Shown: positions 1 to 11,588 of the stretch, one piece after another
Layout of the letters: every line of letters starts with the position of its first letter
Numbering within the stretch: the stretch's first letter is position 1
Assembly: GCA_946479435.1 (NCBI GenBank)
Contig: CAMLFX010000046.1
Location: 1-22,954, forward strand
Direction: 5' to 3'
Origin: an uncultured Sphingobacteriales bacterium
GTDB lineage: Bacteria > Bacteroidota > Bacteroidia > Chitinophagales > Chitinophagaceae
Length of the DNA stretch: 22,954 bases
Translations under genes and position numbers: made by a program
Notes under the pieces: model-generated
Told to the model about the DNA's origin: nothing
The model's database searches: none
Seen by the model: the letters and a program-made list of their open reading frames with translations, nothing else

Positions 1-52
1 ACTAGTATAGTAGCCATAAATTATTACTTTTAGCAGCGTTTTTTAATTTCTT

Positions 53-478
53 ATGACAGATAAGTTGAATAGGCCGGTTCGTGTATTGGTTGCCAAAGTG
101 GGTTTGGATGGGCACGACCGTGGTGCTAAAGTTATTGCTACAGCCTTGCGCGATGCAGGTATGGAAGTAATTTATACAGGCCTGCGCCAAACGCCCGAAA
201 TGGTTGTAAACGCTGCACTGCAGGAAGATGTGGATGTAATTGGCATCAGCATATTGAGTGGTGCGCACATGACCGTTTTCCCAAAAGTTATGCAGCTAAT
301 GAAGGAAAAAGGCCTTACTAATGTGCTACTTACCGGCGGCGGTATTATACCCGATGAAGATATGGCTGAGCTTACCAAGCTGGATGTAGGCAAGCTGTTT
401 GCGCCGGGCGCACCCACTTCCGAAATAGCAGGCTATATAAATGAATGGGTAGCCACCCACCGTAAAGAACTTTTTTAA
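53..478 (+). CDS. Stand-alone cobalamin (B12)-binding domain protein, methylmalonyl-CoA mutase C-terminal domain type
   Basis: This 141-residue protein is essentially one Rossmann-like B12-binding domain of the kind found at the C-terminus of methylmalonyl-CoA mutase. The diagnostic D-x-H-x-x-G motif is visible as D19-G-H21-D-R-G24; H21 would be the lower axial cobalt ligand. The SxL element (S66-I-L68) and the glycine run G95-G97 that cradle the nucleotide tail are also present. There is no catalytic TIM-barrel domain, so it should act as a separate small subunit with a large mutase subunit encoded elsewhere, rearranging a short-chain acyl-CoA such as methylmalonyl-CoA. The enoyl-CoA hydratase begins 35 bases downstream on the same strand, which fits acyl-CoA metabolism. 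A weak promoter-like TACTTTTA lies at 25-32. The domain assignment is secure; the exact mutase partner and substrate are inferred. Confidence 0.9.
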   Translation: MTDKLNRPVRVLVAKVGLDGHDRGAKVIATALRDAGMEVIYTGLRQTPEMVVNAALQEDVDVIGISILSGAHMTVFPKVMQLMKEKGLTNVLLTGGGIIPDEDMAELTKLDVGKLFAPGAPTSEIAGYINEWVATHRKELF

Positions 479-513
479 TACCCTAACATATATAATACAA
501 TACACACAATAGC

Positions 514-1293
514 ATGTACCAAACTTTATTGACCGACTTGCAGGATGGAACCCTGATAGTAACTATTAACCGCCCCGACAAACTGAATGCCTTAAATAAA
601 GATGTAATTGAGGAATTGGGCAAAGTTGTAGAAGAGATATACAGTAATATTGAAATTAAAACTGCCATCCTTACAGGCGCGGGTGAAAAATCGTTTGTTG
701 CCGGCGCAGATATTTCTGAATTTACATCGCTCGATGTAGCAGGTGGTTCCGAATTGGCTAAAAAAGGCCAGGACTCAGTTTTCAATAAAATAGAGAATTC
801 GCCCAAGCCAATTATAGCGGCTGTTAATGGCTTTGCATTAGGTGGCGGTTGCGAGCTGGCCATGGCTTGCCATTTCCGTATTGCTTCTGAAAATGCGAAA
901 TTTGGCCAGCCTGAAGTAAACCTGGGCCTCATACCCGGCTATGGTGGCACACAGCGCCTCACACAGTTAATAGGCAAAGGCAAGTCGATGGAGCTGATGA
1001 TGACCGGTGACATGATAGGCGCTGAAGAGGCCAAAGCACTGGGGTTGGTGAATCATGTTTTGCCACTTGGTGAGCTGATTACCAAGGCAAAAGAAATTAC
1101 GCAAAAAATTCAGTCAAAAGCTCCCTTAGCTATTGCAAAAGTTATATCTTGTGTCAACGAAGCGGCTAACGCGCACCCCGATGGCTATGCTAACGAGGTG
1201 AAACGTTTCGGTGAATGTTTCGCTACCGAAGACAAGGTGGAAGGAACAACAGCCTTTTTAGAAAAAAGGAAAGCTATTTTTAAAGGAAAATAA
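514..1293 (+). CDS. Enoyl-CoA hydratase/isomerase (crotonase family)
   Basis: A full-length 259-residue crotonase that should add water across 2-trans-enoyl-CoA, as in beta-oxidation or a related acyl-CoA pathway in the cytoplasm. The oxyanion-hole regions are visible around residues 63-70 (AGADISEF) and 105-112 (NGFALGGG). Both catalytic glutamates of true hydratases are kept: E114 in GGGCELAMA and E134 in GQPEVNLGLIPGYGGTQRL. That argues for hydratase rather than pure isomerase activity. The start ATG lies 35 bases after the B12-domain gene, suggesting co-transcription. Downstream paa genes could use a PaaF-like hydratase, but nothing in the sequence singles this one out as PaaF, so no gene symbol is given. 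Confidence 0.92.
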   Translation: MYQTLLTDLQDGTLIVTINRPDKLNALNKDVIEELGKVVEEIYSNIEIKTAILTGAGEKSFVAGADISEFTSLDVAGGSELAKKGQDSVFNKIENSPKPIIAAVNGFALGGGCELAMACHFRIASENAKFGQPEVNLGLIPGYGGTQRLTQLIGKGKSMELMMTGDMIGAEEAKALGLVNHVLPLGELITKAKEITQKIQSKAPLAIAKVISCVNEAANAHPDGYANEVKRFGECFATEDKVEGTTAFLEKRKAIFKGK

Positions 1294-1326
1294 TTTTTTT
1301 ATCTTCAACGCTAAAATCAGTATGAT

Positions 1327-2301
1327 ATGCGGAAAAATTTAGTCCGTAGTTTTTTAGCCCTGTTTGTCAGTGCCGCAGCACTATCTGCTACTGCACAGCC
1401 CGCTATACCTAAAGATTATGTTGAAACAGCGGGTTTCTCGCTGGGTATTAATGTAGGCCTGTCCGATCTTTGGGGTGACGTTGGTACACAAAAACTGGTT
1501 GACCACTATGTCAATTCAAAATATTGGGATAAACCATGTTTTATGGGTGGCATATTTGCCCGCTACCAGGCGCACCCAGTATTGGCGGCACGCCTTAGCC
1601 TTAGCTATGGTACCCTATATGCTAATGACAACTGGAACAAAACCAAAGCAGAAAAAGCCGCTTCTATTGAAGATGATGCTTTTCAACGCTATCTCCGCAA
1701 CCAGGATGCCCGCGCTAATATATGGGAAGGTAGTTTTATGCTCGAGTTTACCCCGTTGAGGTTCAATACTGAAAGCAGGGCAGCACAAAGAAAAATGCAA
1801 CCATTCCTTATGGCCGGTATTGGCGGTTTCCACTTCAATCCGCAAAGTTCTCTGTATGACCCTATTACAGGCCGCAGAAAATGGGTAAATACCAACGATC
1901 TTCATCTTGAAGGCGACGGTATTACACACGAGGACGAAACAGCTACATACGCACGTAAAACATCTTTGTGGCAATTATGTGTACCAGTAGGGCTTGGCCT
2001 TCGTTGGGATATTGGCAGGAATATGGCTTTCGGCGTTGAGTATCTGTACCGTTTTACTATGACCGACAGGCTTGATAATGTGAGCAGCGAATACCCTACC
2101 GATGATTATTTCGACAGGCACCTTGCTCCTGAAAAAGCTACAGTAGCCAAACAAATAGTTGATAAATCGTTCGAAATTGAGCCAAGTGTAGAACGTAAGC
2201 CTTGGGCTACAAGGGGCAATAAAGAAGTTCTGGATGGTTATTCTACCATTTCTGTCAGCTTTATTTATAAAATAAACACCAATAAGACACCTTGGTGGTA
2301 G
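1327..2301 (+). CDS. Secreted outer-membrane beta-barrel protein (DUF6089/PorT-like), function unknown
   Basis: A 324-residue protein with a clear N-terminal signal peptide (positive MRKNLVRS, hydrophobic stretch to about residue 20, likely cut before the Q of TATAQ). The mature part alternates polar and hydrophobic residues, with repeated short glycine/aromatic strands: GFSLGINVGL near 37, FLMAGIGGFHF near 162, VPVGLGLRWDIG near 221, FGVEYLYRF near 236 and a late STISVSFIYKI. This is the pattern of a small outer-membrane beta-barrel. It resembles DUF6089-type Bacteroidota proteins, but I cannot assign a function. The start chosen is the ATG at 1327; an ATG at 1322 is out of frame. The gene follows the hydratase by 33 bases and ends just before a strong terminator, so it may be the last gene of that transcript. 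Confidence 0.7.
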   Translation: MRKNLVRSFLALFVSAAALSATAQPAIPKDYVETAGFSLGINVGLSDLWGDVGTQKLVDHYVNSKYWDKPCFMGGIFARYQAHPVLAARLSLSYGTLYANDNWNKTKAEKAASIEDDAFQRYLRNQDARANIWEGSFMLEFTPLRFNTESRAAQRKMQPFLMAGIGGFHFNPQSSLYDPITGRRKWVNTNDLHLEGDGITHEDETATYARKTSLWQLCVPVGLGLRWDIGRNMAFGVEYLYRFTMTDRLDNVSSEYPTDDYFDRHLAPEKATVAKQIVDKSFEIEPSVERKPWATRGNKEVLDGYSTISVSFIYKINTNKTPWW

Positions 2302-2324
2302 TCTAACATATTATTTATTTTGCG

Positions 2325-2355
2325 AAGCGGTGTGATTTTCACACCGCTTTTTTTT
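2325..2355 (+). terminator. Rho-independent terminator after the beta-barrel protein gene
   Basis: A perfect 11-bp stem, AAGCGGTGTGA (2325-2335) with TCACACCGCTT (2339-2349), has a TTT loop and runs into an uninterrupted T tract to 2355. The T tract is only on the + strand side, so it terminates rightward transcription from the upstream genes and isolates ruvA-sprA. Confidence 0.93.
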
Positions 2356-2467
2356 GCTTTGTATACGCTTCTTGCGGCGTTGATGCAACCAAAGAAATAT
2401 TAACCCATGCGCTGCGGCGTATTTGTTAGTGAAAAACTGTATTTTCAGGGCAAGAATCTTAGTCTTT

Positions 2468-3046
2468 ATGTATGCGTATCTGGAGGGAGATTTAACCTAT
2501 AAATCTCCGTCGTTACTTTATTTGCAAACCAATGGGGTTGGTTATGAATTGAACATAACCTTGCAAACCTATAGCAAGGTGCAAGACCTGGAGAAATGCC
2601 GCTTGTACACACACGTACAAATACGGGAAGATGCCTGGGTGCTGTATGGCTTTGCCGATGAAGCAGAACGTGCTACATTTCGCCTGCTGCTGGGCATTAG
2701 TGGCGTAGGTGCTGCTACCGCGCGTATCATACTTTCATCGCTTACACCTGGTGAGCTGGAACGGGTTATTGCAACAGATGATGCAAGGGCACTGGAAAAA
2801 ATAAAGGGCATAGGTGCAAAAACCGCCCAGCGTATCTTGCTGGAATTAAAAGGAAAACTAATATTTGACAAAAATACTACGCAGCATCAAGGGTTTACAC
2901 ACAATACAACCGAAGAAGATGCGTTATTTGCATTGGTGAACCTGGGTATCAACCGTACAGTGGCCGATAGCGCAATCAAAAAAATTAAAGATGCTTCCTC
3001 TTTGTCTGTTGAAGAGTTGATCAAACAGGCGCTAAGAGTGTTATAA
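2468..3046 (+). CDS. ruvA: Holliday junction branch migration protein RuvA
   Basis: RuvA binds four-way Holliday junctions as a tetramer and loads the RuvB helicase for branch migration in recombinational repair. The protein is 192 residues, normal for the family. An N-terminal OB-fold domain (about 1-63, starting MYAYLEGDL and containing NGVGYEL) is followed by two helix-hairpin-helix motifs, LGISGVGAATA (about 75-85) and IKGIGAKTAQ (about 110-119), and by a C-terminal RuvB-contacting domain (about 145-192). The reading frame is open from 2423, but the ATG at 2468 gives the canonical RuvA N-terminus, whereas the longer form adds 15 unrelated residues. It lies 21 bases before sprA in the same frame; ruvA-sprA adjacency is a recurring arrangement in Bacteroidota. 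Confidence 0.96.
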   Translation: MYAYLEGDLTYKSPSLLYLQTNGVGYELNITLQTYSKVQDLEKCRLYTHVQIREDAWVLYGFADEAERATFRLLLGISGVGAATARIILSSLTPGELERVIATDDARALEKIKGIGAKTAQRILLELKGKLIFDKNTTQHQGFTHNTTEEDALFALVNLGINRTVADSAIKKIKDASSLSVEELIKQALRVL

Positions 3047-3067
3047 ACCTATAAGAAACAAGAAGAT

Positions 3068-6000
3068 TTGAAGGGAAAAAGCAATTTCGGATATAAACTA
3101 TTATTCTTTATAACGCTGGCAGTAACTATAGCTAATGCCGGTGCGCGGAATTATGATGATCCGTATGAATTTTACGAACCCGATCCTGATCCCGCTCCGG
3201 CACCCGATACGCCTGCCAATAACAATGCCAATGCACGCCAGGATAGCCTGCGCAAATTAAGGTTCCCTATTCAGGATAATACCGGCGGGCCGCAACAAAA
3301 TACCGGTGCAATGGATTTGAAAGATCCTGCCAACGTAAGCCGGGAAGTGGAATACGACCCTGAAGAAAAACGATATTACTTCTACGATAAGATGGGGGAT
3401 GAGTTTTTGCGCAACCCAACCTACATGTCGATGGATGAATACCTGAAATACCAGGCGCAGCAGGATGAGCAAGCCTATTGGAAACGCAGGATGGATGCGC
3501 TTACCCTTTTCAATAAAAAGCCCCAATTGCCACAAATGTATAAAGAGGGCCTTTTCGACCGCATCTTTGGTGGCAATACTATATCTGTAAGGCCACAAGG
3601 TAATGTGGATGTGACCTTTGGCGGCAACTGGCAAAACATACAAAACCCTACACTACCGGCACGTGCCCAAAAAAATGGCATATTCGATTTTGATTTGCAA
3701 ATGAACGTGAACCTGCTGGCCACAGTAGGCGATAAGCTGAAGCTAAATATCAGTAACAATACCAAAGCAACATTCGATTATCAGAATATCCAGAAACTGG
3801 AATATACCGGTAAGGAAGATGAAATAATAAAAAAGATAGAGGCGGGTAGCATCAGTTTCCCGTTAAAGAGCAGTCTTATCAATGGCGTGCAATCACTTTT
3901 TGGTATTAAAACACAACTTCAGTTTGGTAAGTTATGGGTTACAGGTGTGGTATCGCAACAACGCTCCAAACGCCAAAGCCTTACCATACAAGGGGGCTCG
4001 CAAACACAGCAGTTCAGCATTAAGGCCGATGACTATGAAGAAAACAGGCACTTCTTATTAGCCCAGTATTTTCATGATAACTATGATAATGCATTGAAGA
4101 ATTATCCTGTCATCAATTCACAGGCCAATATCAGTAAAATAGAAGTTTGGATAACGAATGGTACCGGTGCCACAGAAGGGGTCCGCGATATAATGGCCTT
4201 TATGGACCTTGGTGAACGTAACCCATATTTCGGCGCGCTGAATGGTTCTACACAACCAAGCCTGCAGGGCCTGCCCGATAACAGGGCCAACCAGCTTTAC
4301 GATCGCTTACTACAAAACCCTGCAGGCCGTCTGCCTGCAAGTAAAACCGCAGCCGTACAGGCCATAAGCACAGATAGCAGTTTTATTTACGCCTCTACAA
4401 ATGCCCGCAAGCTCAACTCTTCTGAGTTTACCTTCAATCCCCAGCTTGGCTATATATCACTGAATACACAAGTAAACCCTACTGATATATTGGCTGTAGC
4501 TTACCGCTACACTTACAATGGTAAAGTATATCAGGTTGGTGAATTTTCTGAAGACCTTCCCCCGTCCAATTCTCAAAACACTAACGACCAGAAAGTACTT
4601 TACCTGAAATTGTTGAAAGGTTTCACTTTCCAACCTACTCTTCCTATCTGGAACCTGATGATGAAAAACATTTATGCATTAGGTGGCCTTGGCGTATCGA
4701 AAGATGAATTTAGGCTGAACGTATTGTACCAGGATCCGGGAGGTGGAGAAAAAAGATATATTCCGGAAGGTCCCAGTGCAGGTGTGCCACTTATATCTTT
4801 GCTCAACCTCGACAGGCTCAACTATCAGAACGACCCTGCCCCCGATGGTATCTTCGATTTTGTAGAAGGCATTACCATCAATACACAGCAAGGCAAGATC
4901 ATCTTCCCTGTGCTGGAGCCTTTCGGTGATAACCTGGCGCCGTCTCTTGGTGGCAATCCACAACTCGAGCGTAAATATCTATACCAAATATTATACGATT
5001 CTACCAAAACAGTAGCAAGGCAATTTCAGCAAAATAACCGTTATGTATTGAAAGGCAATTACAAATCATCTTCATCATCCGAAGTATTCCTTGGCGGCTT
5101 TAATATACCACAGGGCTCTGTGTCAGTTACAGCGGGTGGACAACGCCTGGTTGAAAATGTTGACTACCAGATAGACTATGGTCTTGGTCGTCTTAAGATA
5201 TTGAACAGTGGTATTCTTAATTCGGGCATACCCATCAATGTTCAGTATGAAGACAATGCTACGTTCGGTTTCCAGCAGCAGAACTTTATGGGTGCGCGTG
5301 CCGATTATTATGTAAGCGATAAATTAGGCATTGGTGCAACTTTTATGCGCCTTACCGAACAGCCCTTTACACAGAAAACAACTTTTGGCGAAGACCCTAT
5401 TAAAAATACAGTACTGGGCGCAGATGTGAACTATCAATCTGAAGCGCCATCTATTACGCGCATACTCGATAAGTTGCCTATCTATTCTACTACAGCGCCC
5501 TCTTTTATCAATGTATCGGGCGAAGTAGCAGGCCTTCTTCCGGGGCACTCAGCGGTTATCAACGCGCTCGATCCTGAAGGCTCTGTATATGTTGACGATT
5601 TTGAAGGCACACGCGGTTCCTACGATCTTAAATTCCCTGCTAACTCTTGGACATTAGCTTCAGTACCGGTAAATGCCACAGATAAAAACGGCAATGTATT
5701 GTTTCCAAATGCAGCGGTTTCAACTTCGGTGATCTCCGGTTACGAGCGTGCCAGACTTGCATGGTATACTATTGAGCCTACACTTATCGACCCGGGTAGC
5801 GGCATACCCGATTATGTAAAAACAGACCCTAATCAGCACTATATACGCCTTGTAGAACAGCAGGATGTTTTTAAACAAAAAAATTCAAATAGCTTCAACA
5901 ACGCATTACCAACATTCGACCTTGCGTACTACCCCCGCGAGCGTGGCCCATATAACTTTAATACTGATAATCTTGATGCCGATGGACGCTTTACTAATCC

Positions 6001-9000
6001 TGCAAAAAATTGGGGTGGCATCATGCGTGCAATAGAAAACAGTGATTTCGAACAATCGAATGTGGAGTTCATTGAATTTTGGGTTATGGATCCGTTCATC
6101 AACAGAGATCCTAACAGCAAAGGGGGCTCTCTCTATATCAACCTTGGTAACGTATCGGAAGATGTATTGAAAGATGGTCGCAAGTTCTTCGAGAACGGTA
6201 TTCCCTACCCTAAAGACATACAACAGCTGGATACTACTATCTGGGGCTATGCACCAAAATTTCAGCAGCAGATAACGCGTGCCTTCCTTACCGATGTGGA
6301 GGCGCGTAAAGTGCAGGATGTGGGCTACGATGGGCTTGACAATGCCGAAGAACAGGCCAAGTTTACATCTTATCTCAGCAAGTTAACAGGTGCTGCCTTA
6401 GCTAAAGCCACGTCCGATCCATCGTCTGATGATTACCGTTTCTTCCGCGATAATGAGTACGAGTCAAAAGGTGCGCGTGTGATGGAACGTTATAAAGCAT
6501 TTAATAACCCACATGGCAATTCGCCTATAGCTGATGCTACTGCCAATGTTTCTTCAGCGGGTACCAATGTACCGGAAGCGGAAGATATCAACAGGGATAA
6601 TACACTGAATGAAACAGAAGAGTATTATCAATACCGTGTAGATTTTACACCTAATATGCAGGTTGGCTCCAACTATGTTATCAACAAGCAGGATACACGC
6701 GTAAAGCTGCCTAACAATGCCGAAGAGAACGAAACCTGGTACCAGTTCAAAGTACCCATTCGCGAGTTCACAAGTAAAGTTGGCAACATATCCGATTTCA
6801 GGTCTATCCGTTTTATACGCATGTACATGAGTGGCTTTGAAGATAGCGTGGTAATGCGTTTCGCCCGTCTTGAGCTGGGCCGTAATAACTGGCGCCGTTA
6901 TTTGTTCTCATTGCAATCGCCAGGTGAAAACATACCTGAAGAAGATCTTCAAACTGTTGATTTTGCAGTTACGTCTGTAAGTATTGAAGAAAATGGCGAC
7001 AGGCAACCCATACCTTATGTTACACCTCCCGGTGTGCAACGTCAGTTATCGCAAGTTGGCAATGGCCAGTCAATACAGCAAAACGAACAAGCGCTGGCCC
7101 TGCAGATATGCGGGCTAAAAGATGGCGACTCGCGTGCTGTATTTAAGGAAGTAAGCGTTGATATGCGCCAGTTCAAAGGCTTGCGTATGTTTATACATGC
7201 CGAATCTAAGCCTGAAAAAGCTGGCATACGCAATGGCGATCTCCGTGCTACAATACGTATTGGTAGCGATTTTACCAACAACTATTATGAGTACCAGATA
7301 CCACTGCAGGTAACAGAGCCGGGTAGTAAGCAAGCCGAACAGGTATGGCCGGCCGCCAACAACCTGAACCTGGTACTTGATGACCTGGTGGCTGCAAAAA
7401 CCGAGCGTAACACTAAAGGTGTAGCTGCGTTTGTGCCTTACTACACTACCGATACAAAAGGTAATACTATTGTTGTTGTAGGTAACCCTAACCTTGGCGA
7501 TGCCAAAACAATCTTATTAGGTGTAACCAACCCTAAAAAATCTAACAATTCTATTGACGACGATGGCATGCCTAAATGTGCGGAAGTATGGTTCAATGAA
7601 ATGAGGATGATTGGCTTGAATGAAAAACCTGGTTATGCAGCAGCGGGCAAAGTAACAGTGCAACTTGCAGATCTTGGTAGTGTAAACCTGAGCGGTAGCA
7701 TGCATACGGAAGGTTATGGTAATATCGACCAAAAGCTTAACCAACGCTATCGCGATAATTTCTATCAGTACAATGCTTCTACCAACATCAACGTAGGTAA
7801 GCTGATGCCTAAAAGCTGGGGGGTACAATTACCTATATTTCTTGGCTACTCCGAAAATGTAAGCAATCCCCAATACGACCCCTACGACCTTGACGTAAAG
7901 TATAAGGATAAACTTTCAGACGCGCGCGATGCGCAGCAACGCGACTCAATACGTAAAGTGGCGCAGGATTTCACTTCTATTACCAGCGTTAACGCCAGCA
8001 ACGTACGCATACTGGGCAATCCTGAAAAACAAAAGGAAACAGTAATGCCCTGGAGCGTGAAAAACTTCGATTTGAATTATGCTTACAATAAACAATTCAA
8101 ACGCAATCCCCTCGTTGAAAAAGACGAATTGGAGAACCAGAAATTGGGCTTAGGCTATACCTATGCCATCAAATCAAAACCTGTGGAGCCCTTTAAAAGA
8201 ATCATAAGCACCAAATCGAAATGGCTTTCACTTATTAAAGATTTCAACTTCAATCCGCTGCCGGCCAACTTTTCTTTCCGTACCGATCTGAACCGTACAG
8301 TAAATGAAACCCAGGTGCGTAATATATCAGATGATCCTTTCGAGATACCACCAACCTTCTTCAAAAACTTCACATGGCAGCGCCTGTACACCTTGCGTTG
8401 GGAGCTTACCAAATCGCTTTCGTTCGATTATACAGCTACCAACAACTCGCGTATCGATGAGCCCTACGGCCGTATAGACACAAAGGCTAAACAAGACAGC
8501 CTTTGGGATAAAATATCCACCTTTGGGCGCAACACGTTTTATACGCAGGCGTTTAATGCAACCTATACATTGCCATTGCAAAAACTACCACTTACTGACT
8601 GGACAAGTGTACGCCTTAGTTATGGTGCCAACTACAGCTGGACAGCCGCGTCAAAACTTGCATATACCTTAGGCAATACAATTGGCAACACTAATACAAA
8701 ACAGCTAAATGCAGAACTTAATTTCTCGCAACTATATAATAAAAATCGCTGGCTGCGCGCGGTAAACCAGCCGCTAAGGCAGCAACCTAAGCAACCCAAC
8801 AAGCCGGGCGGGCCATTAAACCCGCAAAAAACAGGTGGCAAATCAGATTTTGCCCCCGGCAACGAGAACGACAATAAGAATATTAAAGACTTACGCAGCA
8901 ACCGCAATACCACTAAGAAAGCGGAATCGCCAACGGTTACACCTAAAACCGATACCGCTAAAAAAGAAGATATTGCTGCCAGTACCGCTCATCTTACCGA

Positions 9001-10555
9001 TAACCAGCTGGATTCGCTGCACAAAGTGCAAAAAATACAAGAAGCTGCTAAGAAAAAAGCAGATAAAGAAAAACGCAAAAAAGAACGCAGGGCAGCTCGT
9101 GCTAAAAAACGTGCAACCACACCAATTGTTACACCTGTAGAGCATTTTGGCGGTAGGCTGCTTACTATGGTAAAACGCAGCACACTAAGCTATACCGAAA
9201 ATTCAGGTACTGTTTTACCCGGCTATATGGATAGCACCCGCTTTATGGGGCTCAACAACCTTTCAGGCGCACCGGGTTTTGACTTTATTTACGGTTACCA
9301 GCCCGACAGATCGTGGCTGGAAACACAGGCCGCACAAGGAAGATTAAGTAACGATACCTTATTCAATGCGCAGTTCCAGCAACAGTATTCTCAGAATATC
9401 AATGCTACTGCGACCCTTGAACCTATACAGGACTTGCGTATTGATTTTACACTAACCAAGTCGTTCAGTAAAAATCACAGCGAGCTATTTAAAGATACTT
9501 CGCTCGACCGCACAGGAGTGTTTACACATAATAACCCTTACGAAACGGGGTCATTCAGTGTGTCCTTCATAGGCTTTAGCACCTTGTTTGGCTCTGAGGC
9601 CAAGGGAGCCAATACTTATAACGAGTTTATTGGTTACCGCACCAAAATATCCGATCGTCTTAGCCGTAATAACCCGTACTCCAATTCAATACCCGATCCT
9701 AACGATCCCGATTATAAAAAAGGTTATTCGCGTTATTCGCAAGATGTATTGGTTCCGTCATTCATAGCTGCATACACAGGTAAAAATGTAAATGATGTTG
9801 GCCTTGTAGAATATGACAATACAACTATTCGCAACAATCCATTCAAAAACTATAAGCCAATGCCTAACTGGCGTGTAAGCTACAATGGCCTTGCCAAGCT
9901 GCCTGCACTTCGCCAGACATTTACCAACATAGTGATAACACATGCTTATACAGGCACATTGGCCATGAATAGCTTTGTATCCAGCTTGTTTTACCAGGAT
10001 ATATTCGACCTCGGCTTCCCTTCGTTTCTCGATTCTAACTCCGGCAATTTTGTACCATTCTACCAGGTACCCAATGTTACTTTCTCCGAACAATTGAACC
10101 CGCTATTTGGTATAGATGCTGCATTCAAAAACAACCTGACCACCCGTTTCGATTTCCGTAAAACACGTACGGCTAGTCTTAGCATGGTCGATTTCCAGGT
10201 AAGTGAAACTCGCAGTACTGAATATGTATTTGGACTGGGTTATCGTATCCGTGGCCTGGTACTGCCCTTTACTGTTTTTGGTGTGCGGAAGCTGAATAAT
10301 GACCTGAACGTAAAAATGGATATTGGCTTGCGCGATGACAAAACAAGCAATAACTACCTGGCGCAAAATATTGAAGTAGTGACCCGCGGGCAAAAAGTTA
10401 TCACTATATCTCCTTCGGTCGACTATATCATCAGCGATAAGCTAACACTCCGCTTCTTTTACGACAGGCGGCAAAGCATACCCTATACTACCAACTCCTT
10501 CCCTATTACCACAACAAGGGCGGGTGTTACTTTACGCTTCATTTTTGCTCAGTAA
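3068..10555 (+). CDS. sprA: SprA (Sov), giant outer-membrane translocon of the type IX secretion system
   Basis: The 2,495-residue product matches SprA/Sov, the single-chain 36-strand outer-membrane barrel through which T9SS cargo leaves the cell; gliding adhesins and secreted enzymes depend on it. A signal peptide ([12 protein letters not shown], residues about 13-24) is followed by a mature region rich in barrel-type strands. A characteristic early block at about 185-370 includes [20 protein letters not shown] and a [18 protein letters not shown] stretch. The C-terminus, TLRFIFAQ, ends in alternating hydrophobics typical of a last barrel strand. Residues about 1900-2025 form a hydrophilic Pro/Asn- then Lys/Ala/Arg-rich insert. 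The start is TTG: only seven codons separate it from the in-frame ruvA stop, the next in-frame Met is at residue 82, and the signal peptide requires this beginning. No other T9SS gene is in the window. Confidence 0.96.
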   Translation: MKGKSNFGYKLLFFITLAVTIANAGARNYDDPYEFYEPDPDPAPAPDTPANNNANARQDSLRKLRFPIQDNTGGPQQNTGAMDLKDPANVSREVEYDPEEKRYYFYDKMGDEFLRNPTYMSMDEYLKYQAQQDEQAYWKRRMDALTLFNKKPQLPQMYKEGLFDRIFGGNTISVRPQGNVDVTFGGNWQNIQNPTLPARAQKNGIFDFDLQMNVNLLATVGDKLKLNISNNTKATFDYQNIQKLEYTGKEDEIIKKIEAGSISFPLKSSLINGVQSLFGIKTQLQFGKLWVTGVVSQQRSKRQSLTIQGGSQTQQFSIKADDYEENRHFLLAQYFHDNYDNALKNYPVINSQANISKIEVWITNGTGATEGVRDIMAFMDLGERNPYFGALNGSTQPSLQGLPDNRANQLYDRLLQNPAGRLPASKTAAVQAISTDSSFIYASTNARKLNSSEFTFNPQLGYISLNTQVNPTDILAVAYRYTYNGKVYQVGEFSEDLPPSNSQNTNDQKVLYLKLLKGFTFQPTLPIWNLMMKNIYALGGLGVSKDEFRLNVLYQDPGGGEKRYIPEGPSAGVPLISLLNLDRLNYQNDPAPDGIFDFVEGITINTQQGKIIFPVLEPFGDNLAPSLGGNPQLERKYLYQILYDSTKTVARQFQQNNRYVLKGNYKSSSSSEVFLGGFNIPQGSVSVTAGGQRLVENVDYQIDYGLGRLKILNSGILNSGIPINVQYEDNATFGFQQQNFMGARADYYVSDKLGIGATFMRLTEQPFTQKTTFGEDPIKNTVLGADVNYQSEAPSITRILDKLPIYSTTAPSFINVSGEVAGLLPGHSAVINALDPEGSVYVDDFEGTRGSYDLKFPANSWTLASVPVNATDKNGNVLFPNAAVSTSVISGYERARLAWYTIEPTLIDPGSGIPDYVKTDPNQHYIRLVEQQDVFKQKNSNSFNNALPTFDLAYYPRERGPYNFNTDNLDADGRFTNPAKNWGGIMRAIENSDFEQSNVEFIEFWVMDPFINRDPNSKGGSLYINLGNVSEDVLKDGRKFFENGIPYPKDIQQLDTTIWGYAPKFQQQITRAFLTDVEARKVQDVGYDGLDNAEEQAKFTSYLSKLTGAALAKATSDPSSDDYRFFRDNEYESKGARVMERYKAFNNPHGNSPIADATANVSSAGTNVPEAEDINRDNTLNETEEYYQYRVDFTPNMQVGSNYVINKQDTRVKLPNNAEENETWYQFKVPIREFTSKVGNISDFRSIRFIRMYMSGFEDSVVMRFARLELGRNNWRRYLFSLQSPGENIPEEDLQTVDFAVTSVSIEENGDRQPIPYVTPPGVQRQLSQVGNGQSIQQNEQALALQICGLKDGDSRAVFKEVSVDMRQFKGLRMFIHAESKPEKAGIRNGDLRATIRIGSDFTNNYYEYQIPLQVTEPGSKQAEQVWPAANNLNLVLDDLVAAKTERNTKGVAAFVPYYTTDTKGNTIVVVGNPNLGDAKTILLGVTNPKKSNNSIDDDGMPKCAEVWFNEMRMIGLNEKPGYAAAGKVTVQLADLGSVNLSGSMHTEGYGNIDQKLNQRYRDNFYQYNASTNINVGKLMPKSWGVQLPIFLGYSENVSNPQYDPYDLDVKYKDKLSDARDAQQRDSIRKVAQDFTSITSVNASNVRILGNPEKQKETVMPWSVKNFDLNYAYNKQFKRNPLVEKDELENQKLGLGYTYAIKSKPVEPFKRIISTKSKWLSLIKDFNFNPLPANFSFRTDLNRTVNETQVRNISDDPFEIPPTFFKNFTWQRLYTLRWELTKSLSFDYTATNNSRIDEPYGRIDTKAKQDSLWDKISTFGRNTFYTQAFNATYTLPLQKLPLTDWTSVRLSYGANYSWTAASKLAYTLGNTIGNTNTKQLNAELNFSQLYNKNRWLRAVNQPLRQQPKQPNKPGGPLNPQKTGGKSDFAPGNENDNKNIKDLRSNRNTTKKAESPTVTPKTDTAKKEDIAASTAHLTDNQLDSLHKVQKIQEAAKKKADKEKRKKERRAARAKKRATTPIVTPVEHFGGRLLTMVKRSTLSYTENSGTVLPGYMDSTRFMGLNNLSGAPGFDFIYGYQPDRSWLETQAAQGRLSNDTLFNAQFQQQYSQNINATATLEPIQDLRIDFTLTKSFSKNHSELFKDTSLDRTGVFTHNNPYETGSFSVSFIGFSTLFGSEAKGANTYNEFIGYRTKISDRLSRNNPYSNSIPDPNDPDYKKGYSRYSQDVLVPSFIAAYTGKNVNDVGLVEYDNTTIRNNPFKNYKPMPNWRVSYNGLAKLPALRQTFTNIVITHAYTGTLAMNSFVSSLFYQDIFDLGFPSFLDSNSGNFVPFYQVPNVTFSEQLNPLFGIDAAFKNNLTTRFDFRKTRTASLSMVDFQVSETRSTEYVFGLGYRIRGLVLPFTVFGVRKLNNDLNVKMDIGLRDDKTSNNYLAQNIEVVTRGQKVITISPSVDYIISDKLTLRFFYDRRQSIPYTTNSFPITTTRAGVTLRFIFAQ

Positions 10556-10592
10556 TAACACGGCGTTCACAGCCCTTTTGCCCGATAAATTG

Positions 10593-10600
10593 TATATTTG
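10593..10600 (+). promoter_or_regulatory. Bacteroidota -7 promoter element upstream of paaA
   Basis: TATATTTG fits the TAnnTTTG consensus and lies 23 bases before the paaA ATG, in the 68-base gap after sprA. No TTTG -33 box sits at the usual 17-23-base spacing. The wider context TTGTATATTTGTACAT closely matches the element at 18262. It would make paaABC(D) a transcript separate from sprA. Confidence 0.6.
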
Positions 10601-10623
10601 TACATTCAAAAACATTACCGGCA

Positions 10624-11562
10624 ATGACTGTTGAACAGCATTTTGAAGATAAACTGGACCAGGAGCTTACTATAGAGCCGCGCGATTGGATGCCCGATGA
10701 ATACCGCAAAACGCTCATCAGGCAAATTTCACAACACGCACATAGCGAAATAGTAGGTATGCTGCCTGAAGGCAATTGGATAACACGCGCTCCAAGCCTG
10801 CGCCGTAAAGCTGTTTTACTGGCAAAAGTGCAGGATGAAGGTGGCCATGGCCTATACCTTTACAGCGCTGCCGAAACTTTAGGCATTAGCCGCGACGAGA
10901 TGTACGATCAGTTGCATACAGGTAAGGCTAAATACTCTTCCATATTCAACTACCCAACTATTAGCTGGGCCGATATGGGTGCTATTGGCTGGCTGGTTGA
11001 TGGCGCTGCCATTATGAACCAGGTACCGTTGTGCCGTACCTCTTACGGCCCTTATGCCCGTGCTATGGTGCGTGTATGTAAAGAAGAAAGCTTTCACCAG
11101 CGCCAGGGTTTCGAAATAATGCTTACACTTTCAAACGGTACCGCTGTACAAAAGAAAATGGCGCAAGATGCATTGAACCGATGGTGGTGGCCATCTATCA
11201 TGATGTTTGGCCCTACCGATGAGGCAAGCCCTAATACCGAACAAAGCATGCGTTACCGCATTAAACGCTTTACTAATGATGAATTGCGCCAGAAATTTAT
11301 AGATGTCACAGTTGAGCAAACTAAAATTCTGGGGCTTACCCTGCCCGATCCTGATTTGAAATGGAATGAAGAACGTGGCCATTATGATTTTGGCCCTATC
11401 AATTGGGATGAATTCTGGAATGTGGTAAAAGGCAATGGCCCTTGCAATAAAGAGCGCCTTGAAACACGCAAGAAAGCATGGGAAGAAGGCGCCTGGGTAC
11501 GGGAAGCAGCCCTGGCATACACCCAAAAACGTAAGGAAAGAAATGCAATAAAAGCAGCATAA
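10624..11562 (+). CDS. paaA: 1,2-phenylacetyl-CoA epoxidase, catalytic subunit PaaA
   Basis: PaaA is the diiron oxygenase subunit that epoxidises the aromatic ring of phenylacetyl-CoA with O2, the committing step of aerobic phenylacetate breakdown. At 312 residues it is full length (the E. coli protein is about 309). Diiron ligand motifs are visible: E42 in [16 protein letters not shown]72-G-G-H75 in VQDEGGHG, and E155-S-F-H158 in [14 protein letters not shown]. The conserved block [17 protein letters not shown] (122-138) is also intact, so the enzyme should be active. It is the first gene of paaABCD; paaB follows after 26 bases. A -7 promoter element lies at 10593-10600. Confidence 0.97.
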   Translation: MTVEQHFEDKLDQELTIEPRDWMPDEYRKTLIRQISQHAHSEIVGMLPEGNWITRAPSLRRKAVLLAKVQDEGGHGLYLYSAAETLGISRDEMYDQLHTGKAKYSSIFNYPTISWADMGAIGWLVDGAAIMNQVPLCRTSYGPYARAMVRVCKEESFHQRQGFEIMLTLSNGTAVQKKMAQDALNRWWWPSIMMFGPTDEASPNTEQSMRYRIKRFTNDELRQKFIDVTVEQTKILGLTLPDPDLKWNEERGHYDFGPINWDEFWNVVKGNGPCNKERLETRKKAWEEGAWVREAALAYTQKRKERNAIKAA

Positions 11563-11588
11563 GCTGCCCACACACTAACTGTATAGAA

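Noticed and set aside
2423..2467. Upstream 15-codon extension of ruvA
   Set aside because: The extension does not resemble RuvA, while the ATG at 2468 gives the canonical N-terminus of the OB-fold.
8835..9183. Overlapping open frames on both strands within the basic region of sprA
   Set aside because: They are frame shadows of the A-rich, Lys-coding low-complexity segment and carry no independent start signals or motifs.
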